Source: Enoplolaimus lenunculus
Lineage: Eukaryota; Nematoda; Enoplea; Enoplida; Thoracostomopsidae
DNA: 64,000 nucleotides
Reading direction: 5' to 3'
Assembly: GCA_030248215.1 (NCBI GenBank)
Contig: JASANG010003674.1
Coordinates: forward strand, 25,240-89,239
In this document: piece after piece, positions 22,030 through 32,899 of the stretch
How the letters are laid out: each line of letters opens with the position of its first letter
Position numbering within the stretch: position 1 is the first letter of the stretch
Made by a program: the position numbers and the translations under genes
The notes under the pieces: generated by a model
Databases searched by the model: none
What the model was told of the DNA's origin: nothing
Seen by the model: the letters and a program-made list of their open reading frames with translations, nothing else

Positions 22030-22920
22030 TTATGTTTAGACGTTTTAGGTAGAATGTAATTGTTGAGTAGACTAAACTGGTGGTGCAGATACAAATTAGA
22101 TGGAAAATGTATAATGATTTGATTTGAATTTCTTCGACAAAACTATAGAACGTTGTGCATTAGTATTTCTTAAGCTGTGTTTTCTATTGACAGTTTAGGT
22201 TTTAGTTTGTAGAATGTTTTCAGCAGGGTTCTGTCATACTGCATCATTTAGTATAAGTTCCCCATCAAGCGTTGTTATGTCTAGCGGGCTATACACCAAA
22301 CACACACTTGAACCAAAAATAACAATTTTGCACGATGATTTAATACTAAAGATTAGGTGTCTCTCGAGTTGAAAATCCACACCGACTTCGGTTTGCTTTG
22401 AAACGAGACAATAAAAATACGTTCTTAATGCGAAATGTAGTATACAATGAAACTTTTGTGTGACACCGAAGCTTATAAAAATAACTTAAAACAAAACGGC
22501 AAATTTCGCACCTTCCATTGTTTAAAACGCAGGGACGTATGTAAGGGCACGAATAAGAGAATATATCACTAAGTGAAATTTCGGAAAGGCAATAAACTAG
22601 GCACCTTTATATATTTTAGCATAATGTTTTAAATTTAAGACTCCAAAAAATCATGTTTTGATATCTCGAAATAACATCCTGAGTACATCTGCTTCAAAAG
22701 GTGTCTGGTGTACGTACGCATATTGTAGAAGTTGCATTACTTTGAAATGTAGATTGAGTTTTTTGAGTTGTCGCTCAAGTTTCCAAACTAATATTAGGCT
22801 TGCTTAAGAAGAATTCCTTTGAAAAGGCGAGTATTGTTTCAGGTTGAAAATTTTCAACGTCAGCATCAATTGTAAATCTTTAGTCTGGACCTAAATCGCA
22901 TCTTTAAGCTATACAATTTT
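22030..22920. other. Mostly unassigned
   Basis: No repeat recognised. A plus-strand frame near 22247-22357 (VVMSSGLYTKHTLEPK, then ITILHDDLILKI) looks protein-like but its phase does not fit the next exon-like block. Confidence 0.25.
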
Positions 22921-22922
22921 AG

Positions 22923-23091
22923 GTTAAACCTAAACATGAGGATAATACACCAAGCTTAAACAAAGCTGAAGGTACGTTTATCAAAGAGATTATCTTCAGT
23001 AACGGGAACAGCTGTGTACCAATAAATTTCAAGTTAGTTTTGGCTGGTTCCGAGAAAACGGCTGAAATCATGACTCTTAGAATCGGGGGCC
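22923..23091 (+). CDS. Exon-like open stretch, unknown
   Basis: After an acceptor (atacaattttag) the frame reads VKPKHEDNTPSLNKAEG, FIKEIIFSNGNSCVPINF and KLVLAGSEKTAEIMTLRIG without a stop, up to the terminus of a MITE-C. An inner donor GAAG|gtacgt at 22971 is the strongest. A read to the MITE terminus GGCCAAT|gtatag is also possible. No family recognised, no confirmed partner exon. Confidence 0.27.
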
Positions 23092-23525
23092 AATGTATAG
23101 AACAGGACCGTGACAGTGCAATAAGCATATTCTTAATCATACACTGTAAATTCCAATGAGTTCATTAGTCGATTCAATTAGCGAGTTGCTTATGTCTGAA
23201 TTATTATCAGTAAATATCAACTCACTCTCAGATGAGTTGATTCTCACTCTGAGTTGAGTTGACAATGGGTGAGTTGATTAGTTAACTCAGAAAGAATAGA
23301 ATCAATTCAAAGTTCTGAGTTCTGATAGTCCTTACTCAGTCTGCAGAGTGATTCAACTCATTCTGAGTTAAAAACAACTCACTGAAGTTTACAGTGTAAA
23401 CCGAAGCCTAAGCGTAAGAATGAGCTTATACCCTAAAGCCTAAGCAAAAAATATTCCAAAGCTTAAGCTTACTTTGTTGCAGCCCCGCCGAAAAACGTTC
23501 AGCCTCTGATTTTTACATGCGCCGG
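23092..23525. mobile_element. MITE-C interrupted by MITE-B
   Basis: Left GGCCAATGTATAGAACAGGACC and right CAGCCTCTGATTTTTACATGCGCC. The C sequence stops at TCTTAATCATA, the B copy follows, and C resumes at TAAACCGAAGCC. Confidence 0.85.
23142..23396. mobile_element. MITE-B nested in MITE-C
   Basis: CACTGTAAATTCCAATGAGTTC at the left and GAAGTTTACAGTG at the right, with TA on each side. Confidence 0.9.
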
Positions 23526-23578
23526 ATCGGAAGAGGGATAATGGTAATTCAATACTAACTCAACCGGAGTTGTGTGTA

Positions 23579-23722
23579 CACTGTAATTTCCAATGAGTTG
23601 ATTATTCAACTCTGCTGGCCAGTTGGTTATTTCTGAGTTACTATGAGTGAACATTAACTCACTCTTAGTTGATTTCTTTCTCATTTTGAGTTGAGCTGAT
23701 TCAGTGTGAGTTGACACTCTGG
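23579..23722. mobile_element. MITE-B, right end lost
   Basis: TA|CACTGTAATTTCCAATGAGTTG at the left. The body of GAGTTGA words fades at GTGAGTTGACACTC. Confidence 0.75.
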
Positions 23723-23872
23723 TTAAATAGCGATTATCCACTCTTGGTTAATTTAATCTGTAAGTGGCTTACTGTATAGGTTGTATAGAAGGATCATGGG
23801 TTTGTGAAGTTGCCCTTATGAAGTTCAGTTAGCGTTGTGTTATAGCATTTTATTACCTACTACACTGCAGTA

Positions 23873-24067
23873 AATGGTGAGCCAAATTGACTCTCGCCGA
23901 AATAGACTCTATGGAACTACACAAACTGAGACAAATTCGACTTCGCCAGAGTCAACGTGCGGCTCGAGTAGAAATTGACTCAGATGAAGTCGAATTTGAC
24001 TCAGTTTGTGTAGACCCGTAGAGCCTATTTCGGCGAGAGTCAATTTGGCTCACCATTTTTTGCAGTG
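23873..24067. mobile_element. MITE-A, intact ends
   Basis: TA|CACTGCAGTAAATGGTGAGC at the left and GCTCACCATTTTTTGCAGTG|TA at the right. The two arms are almost perfectly complementary. Confidence 0.92.
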
Positions 24068-24355
24068 TAGCAACCTGAAATAAAATTTGCGTAATTCGTA
24101 CGGTCGGGTCGGGATTGTGGCGCATATTCTATCACAACACGGATTCATATTTGTCCGGTAAAACACTTGACTTGTATCTTGAAACATGTTAGCCTTTCTA
24201 CCTTACTGTGATATAATTTTCGTTACTTCAAATTATTTGCGTATACGACAAATCATCGCCCTTCTACTAGTCTAGCAACAGTGTCCTAAAGCTCATACAT
24301 ATATCTTAGCATAACTTTTACGTGTAATCCTAAGCCTAAACCTAAACGTAGGGCA

Positions 24356-24619
24356 CACTGTAAATTCCGATGAGTTGATGAATCAGCTCAAACAAATAAT
24401 TAATTATTTCTGGTTATTTCTGAGTTAATAACAGTAAACATTAACTCACTTTGAGCTGATTTAATTTCATGTGAGTTGATTAATTAACTCAAAAATTTAA
24501 CTCAGCCAGAATTAAATCAACTCAGAGTGAGTCAATATTTACTGTTACTAACTCAGAAATACGCAGAAATGACCAATTTCCCTCTGAGTTCATTAATCAA
24601 CTGATTGTAATTTACAGTG
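24356..24619. mobile_element. MITE-B
   Basis: CACTGTAAATTCCGATGAG at the left and GATTGTAATTTACAGTG at the right. The flanking dinucleotides have drifted from TA. Confidence 0.85.
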
Positions 24620-24786
24620 TTGTGTTAAATATTTAATCCCACATGGCCCTGTTCGTTAATCAATGTAAGCTTGAAACCATCCCCCCAAAGACAACGTCCG
24701 GTATAACCATCGTCTTTGTAGGAGGTTAGTAATTTTTAGTTCAAAATCCGTATTAACCCCATCGTAAAAAATAAAATAAAATTTTA

Positions 24787-24858
24787 TTAAACCCAAAATT
24801 TCAAAAACTCTGCCAAATTATTTCGGTTTCTATCGAGAATTTTCTCATCGGCTGCCAT
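24787..24858 (-). CDS. Possible first coding exon, unknown
   Basis: ATG in a strong context (acaaaATGGC) opens MAADEKILDRNRNNLAEF then LKFW. A weak donor (TTTTGG|gtttaa) comes just before an in-frame stop. The pattern K-I-L-x-x-N-R-x-x-L would suit the start of a death-fold or other helical domain, but this is speculation and no second exon was found. Confidence 0.22.
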   Translation of the reverse strand: MAADEKILDRNRNNLAEFLKFWV

Positions 24859-25030
24859 TTTGTCTGCCGTACGTTTTCGTCAATTTCTGAAACCGTCGTA
24901 GAAATTGCAAAAGTTTGCTCCGTTGGATAACGTTTGTTTTGCTCCTACCACACTGCATATTGACAATTGTTAAATATTGTTTTTTTTTGTGTTTTTTGCT
25001 GCCTGTTTATTTTATTTATTTATGTTTATA

Positions 25031-25220
25031 CACCCGCAAAAAATGGTGAGTCAAATTGAGTCTCTCCGAAATAGACTTTTGGGGACTACAAAAACTGACG
25101 CAAATTCGACTCCGCCAGATTCTTATTCGCTCACTGGTGAGTCGAATTTGACTCAGTTTGTGGTGTCTGGAAAAGTCTATTTCGGAGAGAATCAATTTGA
25201 CTCACCATTTTTAACCAGTG
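25031..25220. mobile_element. MITE-A
   Basis: TA|CACCCGCAAAAAATGGTGAG and CTCACCATTTTTAACCAGTG|TA. Confidence 0.88.
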
Positions 25221-25432
25221 TACGCCTGAAACAGTTAAATAAAGTTAAATATGGAGCAATATACTGGTCGACTCATTGACTGTATTAAAATTTATGAACT
25301 CAAGCGATTTTCTACGAAGTCAGTTGTTTACAATGTTTATTGTTTGTTTACGACCCACCGAACGGTAAACACTCCAGCTTACGAGCAATGTCCCCTGCTG
25401 TTTTAGCTTAGGTTTAGCAAAAGGCTTGCATA

Positions 25433-25560
25433 CCAGGGTGCAACCGGAGGTAAAAATAACGGAGCCGGAGGCCAATGAAACTTGCCGGAGGCGAAGCCGG
25501 AGCTTTGGGCGAAATTGGGTATTAAAAATGATAGTAGGGCGAGGGCGGAAGCCATAGGTT
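25433..25560. mobile_element. MITE-F left half
   Basis: CAGGGTGCAACCGGAGG, then GGAGCCGGAGGCC and AACTTGCCGGAGGCG. The right terminus is absent. Confidence 0.6.
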
Positions 25561-25892
25561 CATCCAGTGGAAAATTTAGAGAAAACGTGGTGAACAACGT
25601 GACAATTTTATAGGTTACCGTAGTACTGCATTTTAAAGATGAATAAATATTTTCGCTCGCTGCATCTGCCAGAAAAACATGACGTTTATTCCCTATAGAA
25701 GGGAAATCTTGACGAAACTTTGGCTTAATCTGCGGTTACATTCTGTTATTTGCATGAATTAAGCCAAAATGTTTGATAAAAAGTGTTTGACACTTAATAA
25801 CACAAACATTGATTGATTGTATATTGATTGTTGCAGAATTGTGCACCGTTGCTTATAATTAACTACGCTTCAAAGTGGCATCGTAAACATTT

Positions 25893-26283
25893 AAGCCAAT
25901 GTAAAGAATAGGTGCGGAACAGTATTATAAGCTTTATTCCTTAGCCCAGGCCTAAGCCAAAGCGTTAGAATGAGTTTATTCCTAAGCCTAAGCCAAAGCT
26001 TAAGCTAAAGCGTAAGAATAAAAAGTTTAATCCAAACTAACCAAACCCAAAAATACAAAAACAGAATTATATCGTAAACCTAAGCCAAAGCTTAAGCTAA
26101 AGCGTACGAATGAGTTTATTCCTAAACCTAAGCCAAAACTTAAGCTAAAGCGTAAGAATGAGTTTATTCCTAAACCTAAGCCTAAGCCTTAGCCTAAGCC
26201 AAGCAAGAAACTTAGTCTAAAGCTTAAGCTTACTGAATTGCAGTCACACAGAAATACTCTGCCCCTAATCTTTACATGGGCTG
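25893..26283. mobile_element. MITE-C with duplicated core
   Basis: Left GCCAATGTAAAGAATAGGTGCGG and right CTGCCCCTAATCTTTACATGGGC. The core block ATGAGTTTATTCCTAA-(A/C)CCTAAGCC...AAGCGTAAGAA occurs three times, giving a longer element. Confidence 0.85.
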
Positions 26284-26303
26284 GCATTCGTCAGTTGTGT
26301 GCT

Positions 26304-26764
26304 TTAAAAGGTTAACAATTTTGTCGCTAAATTCACAATATAATCACCCATCATAACAAAAGAGTTACTTTCAATCTGCAGTTCATATTCCAGTTGACAA
26401 TTGCGTTGTACGTTGAAAACTGCAGTTCGAGAAGTAGTTGTTTTGACTCAAAACAAACATTTTACTCATTTGATATATGCACCAAAGCGTAAACGAATGA
26501 GCATTTTTGAAATTTTGGCCAATGTAAAGATCAGGGGCGGAACGTTTTTCTGTGGGAATATAAAAGAGTAAAGCTTAAGCTTTAGACTAATTTTTTAGCT
26601 AGACTTAGGCTTAGACTTAGAAATATGCTCAACGCTTAGGCTTATGCTTAGGATTAGGTTTAGGAATATGCTTATAATACTGTTTCGCCCCTGTTGTTTA
26701 CATTGGCCGAAAATTTCATATCTGATAGAACCGGTCAGATACCATATTTGCTGCGAATTATCTT
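26304..26764 (-). CDS. Two exon-like stretches flanking a MITE-C, unknown
   Basis: Stretch 1, 26764-26702, follows the acceptor aactgacag and reads DNSQQIWYLTGSIRYEIFGQ into the MITE-C end, where AAT|gtaaac could be a donor. Stretch 2, 26419-26304, follows actgcag and reads FNVQRNCQLEYELQIESN, then SFVMMGDYIVNLATKLLTF and a stop. The phases agree (T + TT = Phe). The intron between would be almost entirely the MITE-C at 26517-26706. No family recognised, so low confidence. Confidence 0.27.
26517..26706. mobile_element. MITE-C, intact ends
   Basis: GGCCAATGTAAAGATCAGGGG at the left and CGCCCCTGTTGTTTACATTGGCC at the right. The core has GGCTTAGACTTAG and GCTTAGGCTTATGCTTAGG. Confidence 0.92.
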
Positions 26765-27105
26765 CTGTCAGTTACCCGTCGTCTACGAAAATATATTTAT
26801 TTTTTCAATTAATGTTTAATTTCGTTGAAAAATTCGCAGATTCAACGCTTTTAAACGCGTCTAAAATGAACGTATTGTTAAAATGATTTGAATTTAGTTT
26901 ATTTTTTACAAACTTGCGTTTAATATTAACAATCGTTTGATTCAATCAGGGTGATTCCAGTGGAAGCGAGGCGAAACGCCCTTGAGAACCGGGACGAAGT
27001 GCTAATCTTGACACTGTTCGGCCCTTTACTGAGAGGCTTCGGTTGTTATGTACGAAACAAACCATCATAAAATGTTGCAGCTTATTCGAATAACGGATAC
27101 TTTAC

Positions 27106-27912
27106 TGCAGTACGTTAAAGCGAGAGAAGTATTACAGATTTCCCGTGGCCTGGGTCGTCACCATACGGTAACCATGGACGGTATCACAAAAACAATGACC
27201 CGTGGCACAATTTAGCCAGAATCTGAACGCAGAAAAGGAAATTTATTACGTTACCATAGGTAAAATGACGGGTAATGCGATATGGCAACTAACAAATGCG
27301 TTAACAGGAACTTCAAAACATATGAGAGTATCAGCAAAATGCAGTGTGACGCGATATGATAAATACGGTATCGTACTCCCAGTTACATGCTTTCGAAACA
27401 GGTACATAATATTTGAAGTTTAGTGTATTTTGCTGGCCTCGGCCCCGGGTAAATTCCTGGCCCCGGGACGCGTAAACCTGGATATTTGGATATCCGGATA
27501 TCCGAATATCCGGATACACGTTTGTTTTCGGATACATAACCGGATATTTTTTTCATATTCGGATATCCAGATATCCGGTGCCCATCTGTAACATATTGCT
27601 TTGTTTGTGCCTTCCTCACTTTATATTCATTAATGATGTGAATATTAGAATTTAGCGTCAAAAACTTGTTTTCTAAATCTATTAGGTCAACCGTAAAGTT
27701 ATTATAGAAGTTTTGCGTAACGATGCTAAAATACAAACGTTTCGGCCGTAACTTTTTTATATACCGAAAACAAATCAGACAACACACATTTACCTGTGAC
27801 CTTCAGATACTGGCTAATGCATCTAATGGGGTTTTACTATTGGCGTAAGAAACACAAGGGGGAGTATATCATTTTACTATTTTTCGAGACGAGAAAAGAT
27901 GTTTCAGAATAA
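27106..27912 (+). CDS. Set of exon-like stretches, unknown protein
   Basis: Plus-strand pieces with matching phases: YVKAREVLQISRGLGRHHT, then PESERRKGNLLRYH, then VTRYDKYGIVLPVTCFRNR (ends AACAG|gtacat at about 27401), then YWLMHLMGFYYWRKKHKGE and IILLFFETRKDVSE with a stop near 27912 (acceptor gtgaccttcag). The last junction is the best supported. The first two pieces compete with a single open frame over the same bases. No family recognised. Confidence 0.25.
27425..27600. repeat. GGATATCCGG-rich palindromic repeat
   Basis: Runs of GGATATCCGGATATCCG and the reverse form ATTCGGATATCCAGATATCC. Related in wording to the degraded F-like relics at 31800 and 32640. Confidence 0.5.
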
Positions 27913-28079
27913 ACCTACAATATTCAAGAGGTCGAATTCAATATATTTGGTTAACTTTTACATGGTCGAACTTTAGGTTTTGGTTTAGAAATCCAAACAA
28001 TTATCACTTATTCGAACCAGAACATAGCAAGAAAACAAGCCAGGAAATTATTACGATGCCGAAAATGTTACAATAACCG

Positions 28080-28262
28080 GCCCGATCAGGGGCGGCACGT
28101 TTTTCGGTGGGAGTGCAATAGAGTAAGCTTAAGCTTTAGGCTAATTTTTGTTTGGCATAGGCTGACGCTTAGGCTAACGAATATGCTCATTATTACGCTT
28201 TAACTTAGGCTTAGGCTTAGGAATATGCTTATAATACTGTTCCGCCCTATTCTTTAATACAA
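28080..28262. mobile_element. MITE-C
   Basis: GATCAGGGGCGGCACG at the left and TGTTCCGCCCTATTCTTTA at the right. The core GCTTAGGCTTAGGAATATGC is present. Confidence 0.8.
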
Positions 28263-28299
28263 TGGCACAATATCCTATAAATATGTAATGGGAAATAAT

Positions 28300-29055
28300 T
28301 ATTTAGGCACAAGTTTTGCATGAACTCATGAAAAGTTAAGCAAATAAATCTCACAGTAATTTTGTAAAGTAAAGGCCGTTTGGGAGTTTTCATGCTAAGC
28401 CTCTCCGGTGGTATTCTATTTCATGAATTCATATGTATATATATATTTATATAGGTATACTATTCATAGAGGTTTCTGCTGTTTTAAGTTGATTTGCGAG
28501 TCCACAACCTGATGAGAGACCAACAGGAGTCATGCCAGAGTGCACTCCGCCGGGCTGGCCTCTCCACAGACCGTAGGACTCACCTTTCCGCCAAGGGTGA
28601 GACTCTTTCAGGTTACTCGGGATTTCTCCGTTTCACCAGACGGCTTAATATATGTAATCTATTTTCAGTATCGGAATTATTGTATAAACAAAAGCCTAAA
28701 ATGTTGCGAAAGCCGTTTATAATCTGTGTTCATGTCCCATTAGTATAGCGGCATATCAGGTTGAGGGTATACAAATGACATTTCGCCATACTTACACAAA
28801 TTCCGCAGGCAATTTGACCGAAGTCCTTCATATTTGTGAAACGACATCAAAAATCATTTCGTTAGCTTCGGTCGGGTGCATAAAGCTACATTTAAGTTAT
28901 TCCCTTCGAAAATGAAATCTTAATCTTCGTTTGTGACCAGAAATGCTTTATAGAATTCGCTGAGTCGACTGTTTCTGTTAAACGCTTGCAAAGGCAATGC
29001 GGTCGGACGGTCCGCGTCCGTCCATGGTTCCGCTTGGATATAATTGTTGAAACGT
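28300..29055. other. Unassigned, with a GC-richer insert
   Basis: 28490-28645 is clearly GC-richer than its surroundings (CACTCCGCCGGGCTGGCC and similar) and open in two frames, but I see no domain. The rest shows nothing. Confidence 0.25.
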
Positions 29056-29059
29056 GACC

Positions 29060-29482
29060 AGTTTATAGAGCACGGCCGTACACTGTAAATTCCAATGAGT
29101 TGATTAATCAATTCAGCTAGCGAGTTGGTTTTTCTGAATTAATATTAGTTAACATTAACTCACTCTGAGTTGAGTTGATTCTCACTCTGAGTTGAGTTGA
29201 TTCTCACTCTGAGTTGAGTCGACTCTGGGTGAGTTGGTTAATTAACTCAGAATGAATTGAATCAACTCAAGATTCTGAGTTGTGATAGTCCTAACTCAGA
29301 CTTAGTGATTCAACTCATTCTGAGTTAAAATCAACTCACTGAAATTTACAGTGTATTAACAGTAGTATAAGCATATTGTTAAGCCTAAACCTAAAGTCCA
29401 AGGCAAAAAATAGTCTAAAGCTTGAGCTTACTCTATTGCAGTCCCACACAAAAAACGGTCCGATCCTGATTTTCACATGTGT
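29060..29482. mobile_element. MITE-C interrupted by MITE-B
   Basis: C begins TTATAGAGCACGGCCGTA, is broken by the B copy at a TA, and resumes TTAACAGTAGTATAAGCATATTG through CGGTCCGATCCTGATTTTCACATG. Confidence 0.8.
29081..29353. mobile_element. MITE-B nested in MITE-C
   Basis: TA|CACTGTAAATTCCAATGAG and CTGAAATTTACAGTG|TA. The inside has three direct repeats of CTCACTCTGAGTTGAGTTGATT. Confidence 0.92.
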
Positions 29483-29595
29483 TCGAACTGCAAAACTGTA
29501 AGTTTTCATCAGACTACACATTTAGCTTAATGTGCTATTTTGGTCATGAATCGATCAGTGAATACTTATCAAATTTTTAGTCCCCCTGGTTAAGG

Positions 29596-29862
29596 GTTGC
29601 GCTATACTTTGTTGATCTGCGGCGCTGCCCGTCATCCGCACGGCGCCGTCCATCACGATGCGGTATCGTACGCAAATAACTCACGTACAGTAACCTATGG
29701 TGACGGACGGTGACTTACGGTGATATGGGTCACGGATATTGACAGACGGCGCCGGACGGATGACGGATGGTGACGGACTGCGCCGTATGGGTCACGGATA
29801 GTGACGGACGGCACCGTACAGGTGATCCACGGCGCCGGACGTCAAATATAGCACAACCCTAA
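29596..29862. mobile_element. MITE-I, GC-rich core
   Basis: AAGGGTTGCGCTATACTT at the left and ATATAGCACAACCCTAA at the right are inverted. The core is built of CGGACGG/GTGACGG/GGCGCCG units, far richer in G+C than its surroundings. Confidence 0.75.
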
Positions 29863-30101
29863 TACATTTAGTGGAATAACGTATCGTGTTTGTCGGTAAA
29901 AGCTTAGCAATATAACAGCTGTAGATGACTGTCGAAGCTTAACTTTCAACTATTTTAGCTTGCACACATTTTGTTATAAATAATTAATGACCGTTGTATA
30001 ATAACTATAGGTATTGCGGTTTGATAGCAAAAGCAAAGGATGCATAACTTTTTTCAGCGAATCAAGAAATGTCTGTCTAATCAGTAATATTTTTTATGTA
30101 G

Positions 30102-30164
30102 GAAGTTGATAACTTCAATGATTTTTGCGATCAAGCAAAGCTTTTACGAAGATTTTTAAACTGA
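30102..30164 (+). CDS. Possible terminal exon, unknown
   Basis: After ttttttatgtag the frame reads EVDNFNDFCDQAKLLRRFLN and stops. Good acceptor and protein-like wording, but only 20 codons and no partner exon. Confidence 0.22.
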   Translation, partial: EVDNFNDFCDQAKLLRRFLN

Positions 30165-30297
30165 TGAACGTGGCTGATCTGCATGCAATTCCCAGAAACG
30201 TAGCCGGGATGATATTTCACAATCGGGGTTTTGTTTCAGAATCTTTAATTTGTGGCATCCGGGATCCATCTGATTAAGCCTGTTACACGGGATCGGT

Positions 30298-30533
30298 CCA
30301 TGTAAAGATTAGGGGCGGAACGTTTTTCTTTAGGACTGCAATAGAGTAAGCTTAAGCTTAAAACTATTTTTTGTTTGGCTTAGGCTTAGGCTTAGGCTTA
30401 GGAATAAACTCATTCTTACGCTTAGGCTTAGGCTCAAGCTCAGGCTTAGGAATATGCTCATTCTTAGCTTATGCTTAGGCTTAAGCTTAGGAATATGCTT
30501 ATGCTACTGTTCCACTCCTGTTCTTTACATTGG
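30298..30533. mobile_element. MITE-C with four TTAGGC units in a row
   Basis: TCCATGTAAAGATTAGGGGCGG and GTTCCACTCCTGTTCTTTACATTGGCC. The core has TTAGGCTTAGGCTTAGGCTTAGG. Confidence 0.9.
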
Positions 30534-30784
30534 CCACGAGTTCATAGCCAGATAAAAGCCACCTCGTCGAATTTTTAGGCCACTCTAGGAAAGTTTCAGC
30601 CTCGTTTGCATATTATGCGAAATCCATTCATACGCTTCCAGACAAAGTTTTTAACCAACAGATCATGTTGAATCGTCCACGGATTGGCTGTAAGATAACT
30701 TTTCTCGTTTCTTCAGATATTCCGGGACGGGATATGTATCTGTGTGCCTTTGTATATTAGTCTGACATTTTCGTGTCAAAGTCT

Positions 30785-30915
30785 TTTATATATTCAATGT
30801 GCGACCGGATACCAAAAACTGACGGGGCCAGAGTCGGAGCCGTGTAACCTAGTTTTCGGCCGGAGTCGGGTAATCTACTATCCTGCCGGAGCCGGACCCA
30901 GAGCCGTATAATGAA
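30785..30915. mobile_element. F-like relic
   Basis: ACCGGATACCAAAAACTGACGGGG, then GAGTCGGAGCCG and CCGGAGCCGGACCCAGAGCCG words. No ends kept. Confidence 0.4.
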
Positions 30916-31007
30916 TAAATCTAATACGCGATTGCCAGATTTCAGAACGTAGCTTACACTTTTTCGTTCCGTGGCTTAAGGTACCCAAAGTGTTCATGTG
31001 ACAAAGT

Positions 31008-31142
31008 TTAACATTTCACACCGATGCGTTTTTAACACTTTAACAACAGCTCTATTTATACTATTCTATGTTTTCGTAGCGTTGGGTTCAATTGCAATAT
31101 CGTTTGGATCATGTTCCTTTTGGGGACATCCAGTTTTCTGTA
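31008..31142 (+). CDS. Possible exon encoding a membrane segment
   Basis: An open plus-strand stretch reads NISHRCVFNTLTTALFIL, then FYVFVALGSIAISFGSCSFW and GHPVFC, ending at AG|gtcaga. One hydrophobic span of about 22 residues with flanking Cys. It may be one exon of a multi-pass protein, but no family or partner exon was recognised. Confidence 0.22.
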
Positions 31143-31449
31143 GGTCAGAGATGGGCAAGATGAGAGACGGGAGTTCTAGGTCTCAATCTCGGCAAATCTC
31201 GGCATTTGGCAGGTCTCGGTTTCTTGAGTCTCGGTGATTTGCAGCCAACACGTGAAGCCGGGGATTCAGCAACTGCTGATGAATTTTTATAGTTACGCAA
31301 TAATTATTTGCATATATTCTGAAAACACGCACAAAACTATGAAAAAACACAAAAAAGCTGCGAAAAAGTTTTAGAATTTATTTTGAAAATTTCATTTTTT
31401 CTTTGGTGACCAAAAGTCGACCGAGACCGAAACCTTTCTTGGCCAGTGT

Positions 31450-31862
31450 CCACATATCCTTGGCTCGGATTAAAGCTATTTTTGCTTAGGCTTAGACTTA
31501 GTTATAGACCCATTTTTACGCTGAAGTTTTGGCTTAGCATTAGGAATAATAAAAATTATGCTGAGACATATTCTGTTACGCCTCTAGAATAACACTCTCC
31601 ATCTATATTTGGTTTTCCAGCGTTAGTGTAACCCAGCAAAAATTTGTGAACGTACGCCGTCATATGCGAACATTCACATTACATGTGTGACAGAAAAAAT
31701 ATGTAAAAAAGTAAGTCAATCAGTCCGATGGTACTTAGCATAAAAACGAACGATGGTATAAATTTTTTGAAGTTTTTTACAAATAATATCTCCAGCAAGT
31801 TAAAATACCGGAGCCGAATGTCGATTTTTTGTGAGCACCGGACCCGGATATCCGGTCGTACT
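31450..31862. repeat. C and F-like fragments
   Basis: 31475-31575 holds TTGCTTAGGCTTAGACTTAG of C type. 31800-31862 holds ATACCGGAGCCGAATGTCG and GGATATCCGGTCGTAC of F-like type. Confidence 0.45.
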
Positions 31863-32404
31863 TTGATATATTTATATATTTTTTTATATATTATATACAA
31901 ACGTTGTAAAAAAAGCTTATAAATTTATGAATAAGATATAATTGGAGACAAAAACATTACCTTTAGACAGATATGGCCTAATTTCTATAAGAAATAATAG
32001 AATTGAAATGATAAACAACCTGAAATGCCAAAAAATAATTCTTCAAATTTCTTCAAGTGTCTGATATCGTATATCTTCAGACATCAAATGTAGTATTTTT
32101 GAATTGAATCCAGACGCGCATCATTGGGACGTTATTATTAGCTGGTTCACGCACCGTTGTACAATGGAAGTTTAATTGACAAAAGGAGCAGACAACACAG
32201 TCTCCTAAACTTTCAATCGACGTTTGGAAAGAGTCATTTTGGAAGGTTCTGAATAAAATAGTGGCTGTAGGCCGTTGAAATAATAGGAGATAAACCGTTT
32301 TAATAAAGATCGCAAGACCAAGCGAGAGTTTTTCTAATTGTGGTCTTTAGATTGCGAGCGCCGATATCAGATTGACATTGAAGCCCGTTGAACTCGTTAC
32401 TGAT

Positions 32405-32710
32405 AACTTAAAGCTACTATTCACAATTGCAAGGTTTTGCTGTGAATACTTGTTGCTGCAAACTACACGCAGAACTTGCATTTTATTTGTCAGCCAATGA
32501 GAAAGCGGATGCAACAAATTCAGTGAACTTGCATGGTTATTCGCACATGTGAACTAAATTCCTAGCTTTGATTTCTAATGAATTATTGGTAGCTGCAAAT
32601 TTTTCGGCAACTGAACCGCCTCAATTAACCACAACGCAGGGCGTAACTGGATATCCGTTTCTGTTTCCGGCAAAAATCGATATCGGGGTTCGGTATTTTT
32701 ACTATCCGTT
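32405..32710. mobile_element. MITE-G partial, then F-like relic
   Basis: TTAAAGCTACTATTCACAATTGC opens a G copy that fades at GCTGCAAATTTTTCGGCAAC. GGGCGTAACTGGATATCCG and ATCGATATCGGGG from 32638 are F-like. Confidence 0.5.
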
Positions 32711-32899
32711 TACACTCTGCTTCAACTTATTTAATTTTCAATAACTGGTTTTTCTGTAGTTTTCACCAATAATCTTTAGTTTTTTCTTAAAATTATTGAT
32801 ATTTGGATAATCATTTTCTCTTCATTCGGATTTTACATCAGATTTTCTTCAAGAAAAAGACACCCGTTTTTGACTTCGGACAGTTTCGCGACCGTTCTA

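Noticed and set aside
28494-28748. GC-rich block as a gene or LTR element
   Set aside because: Two overlapping frames are open but no domain, splice pair, target duplication or second copy was found.
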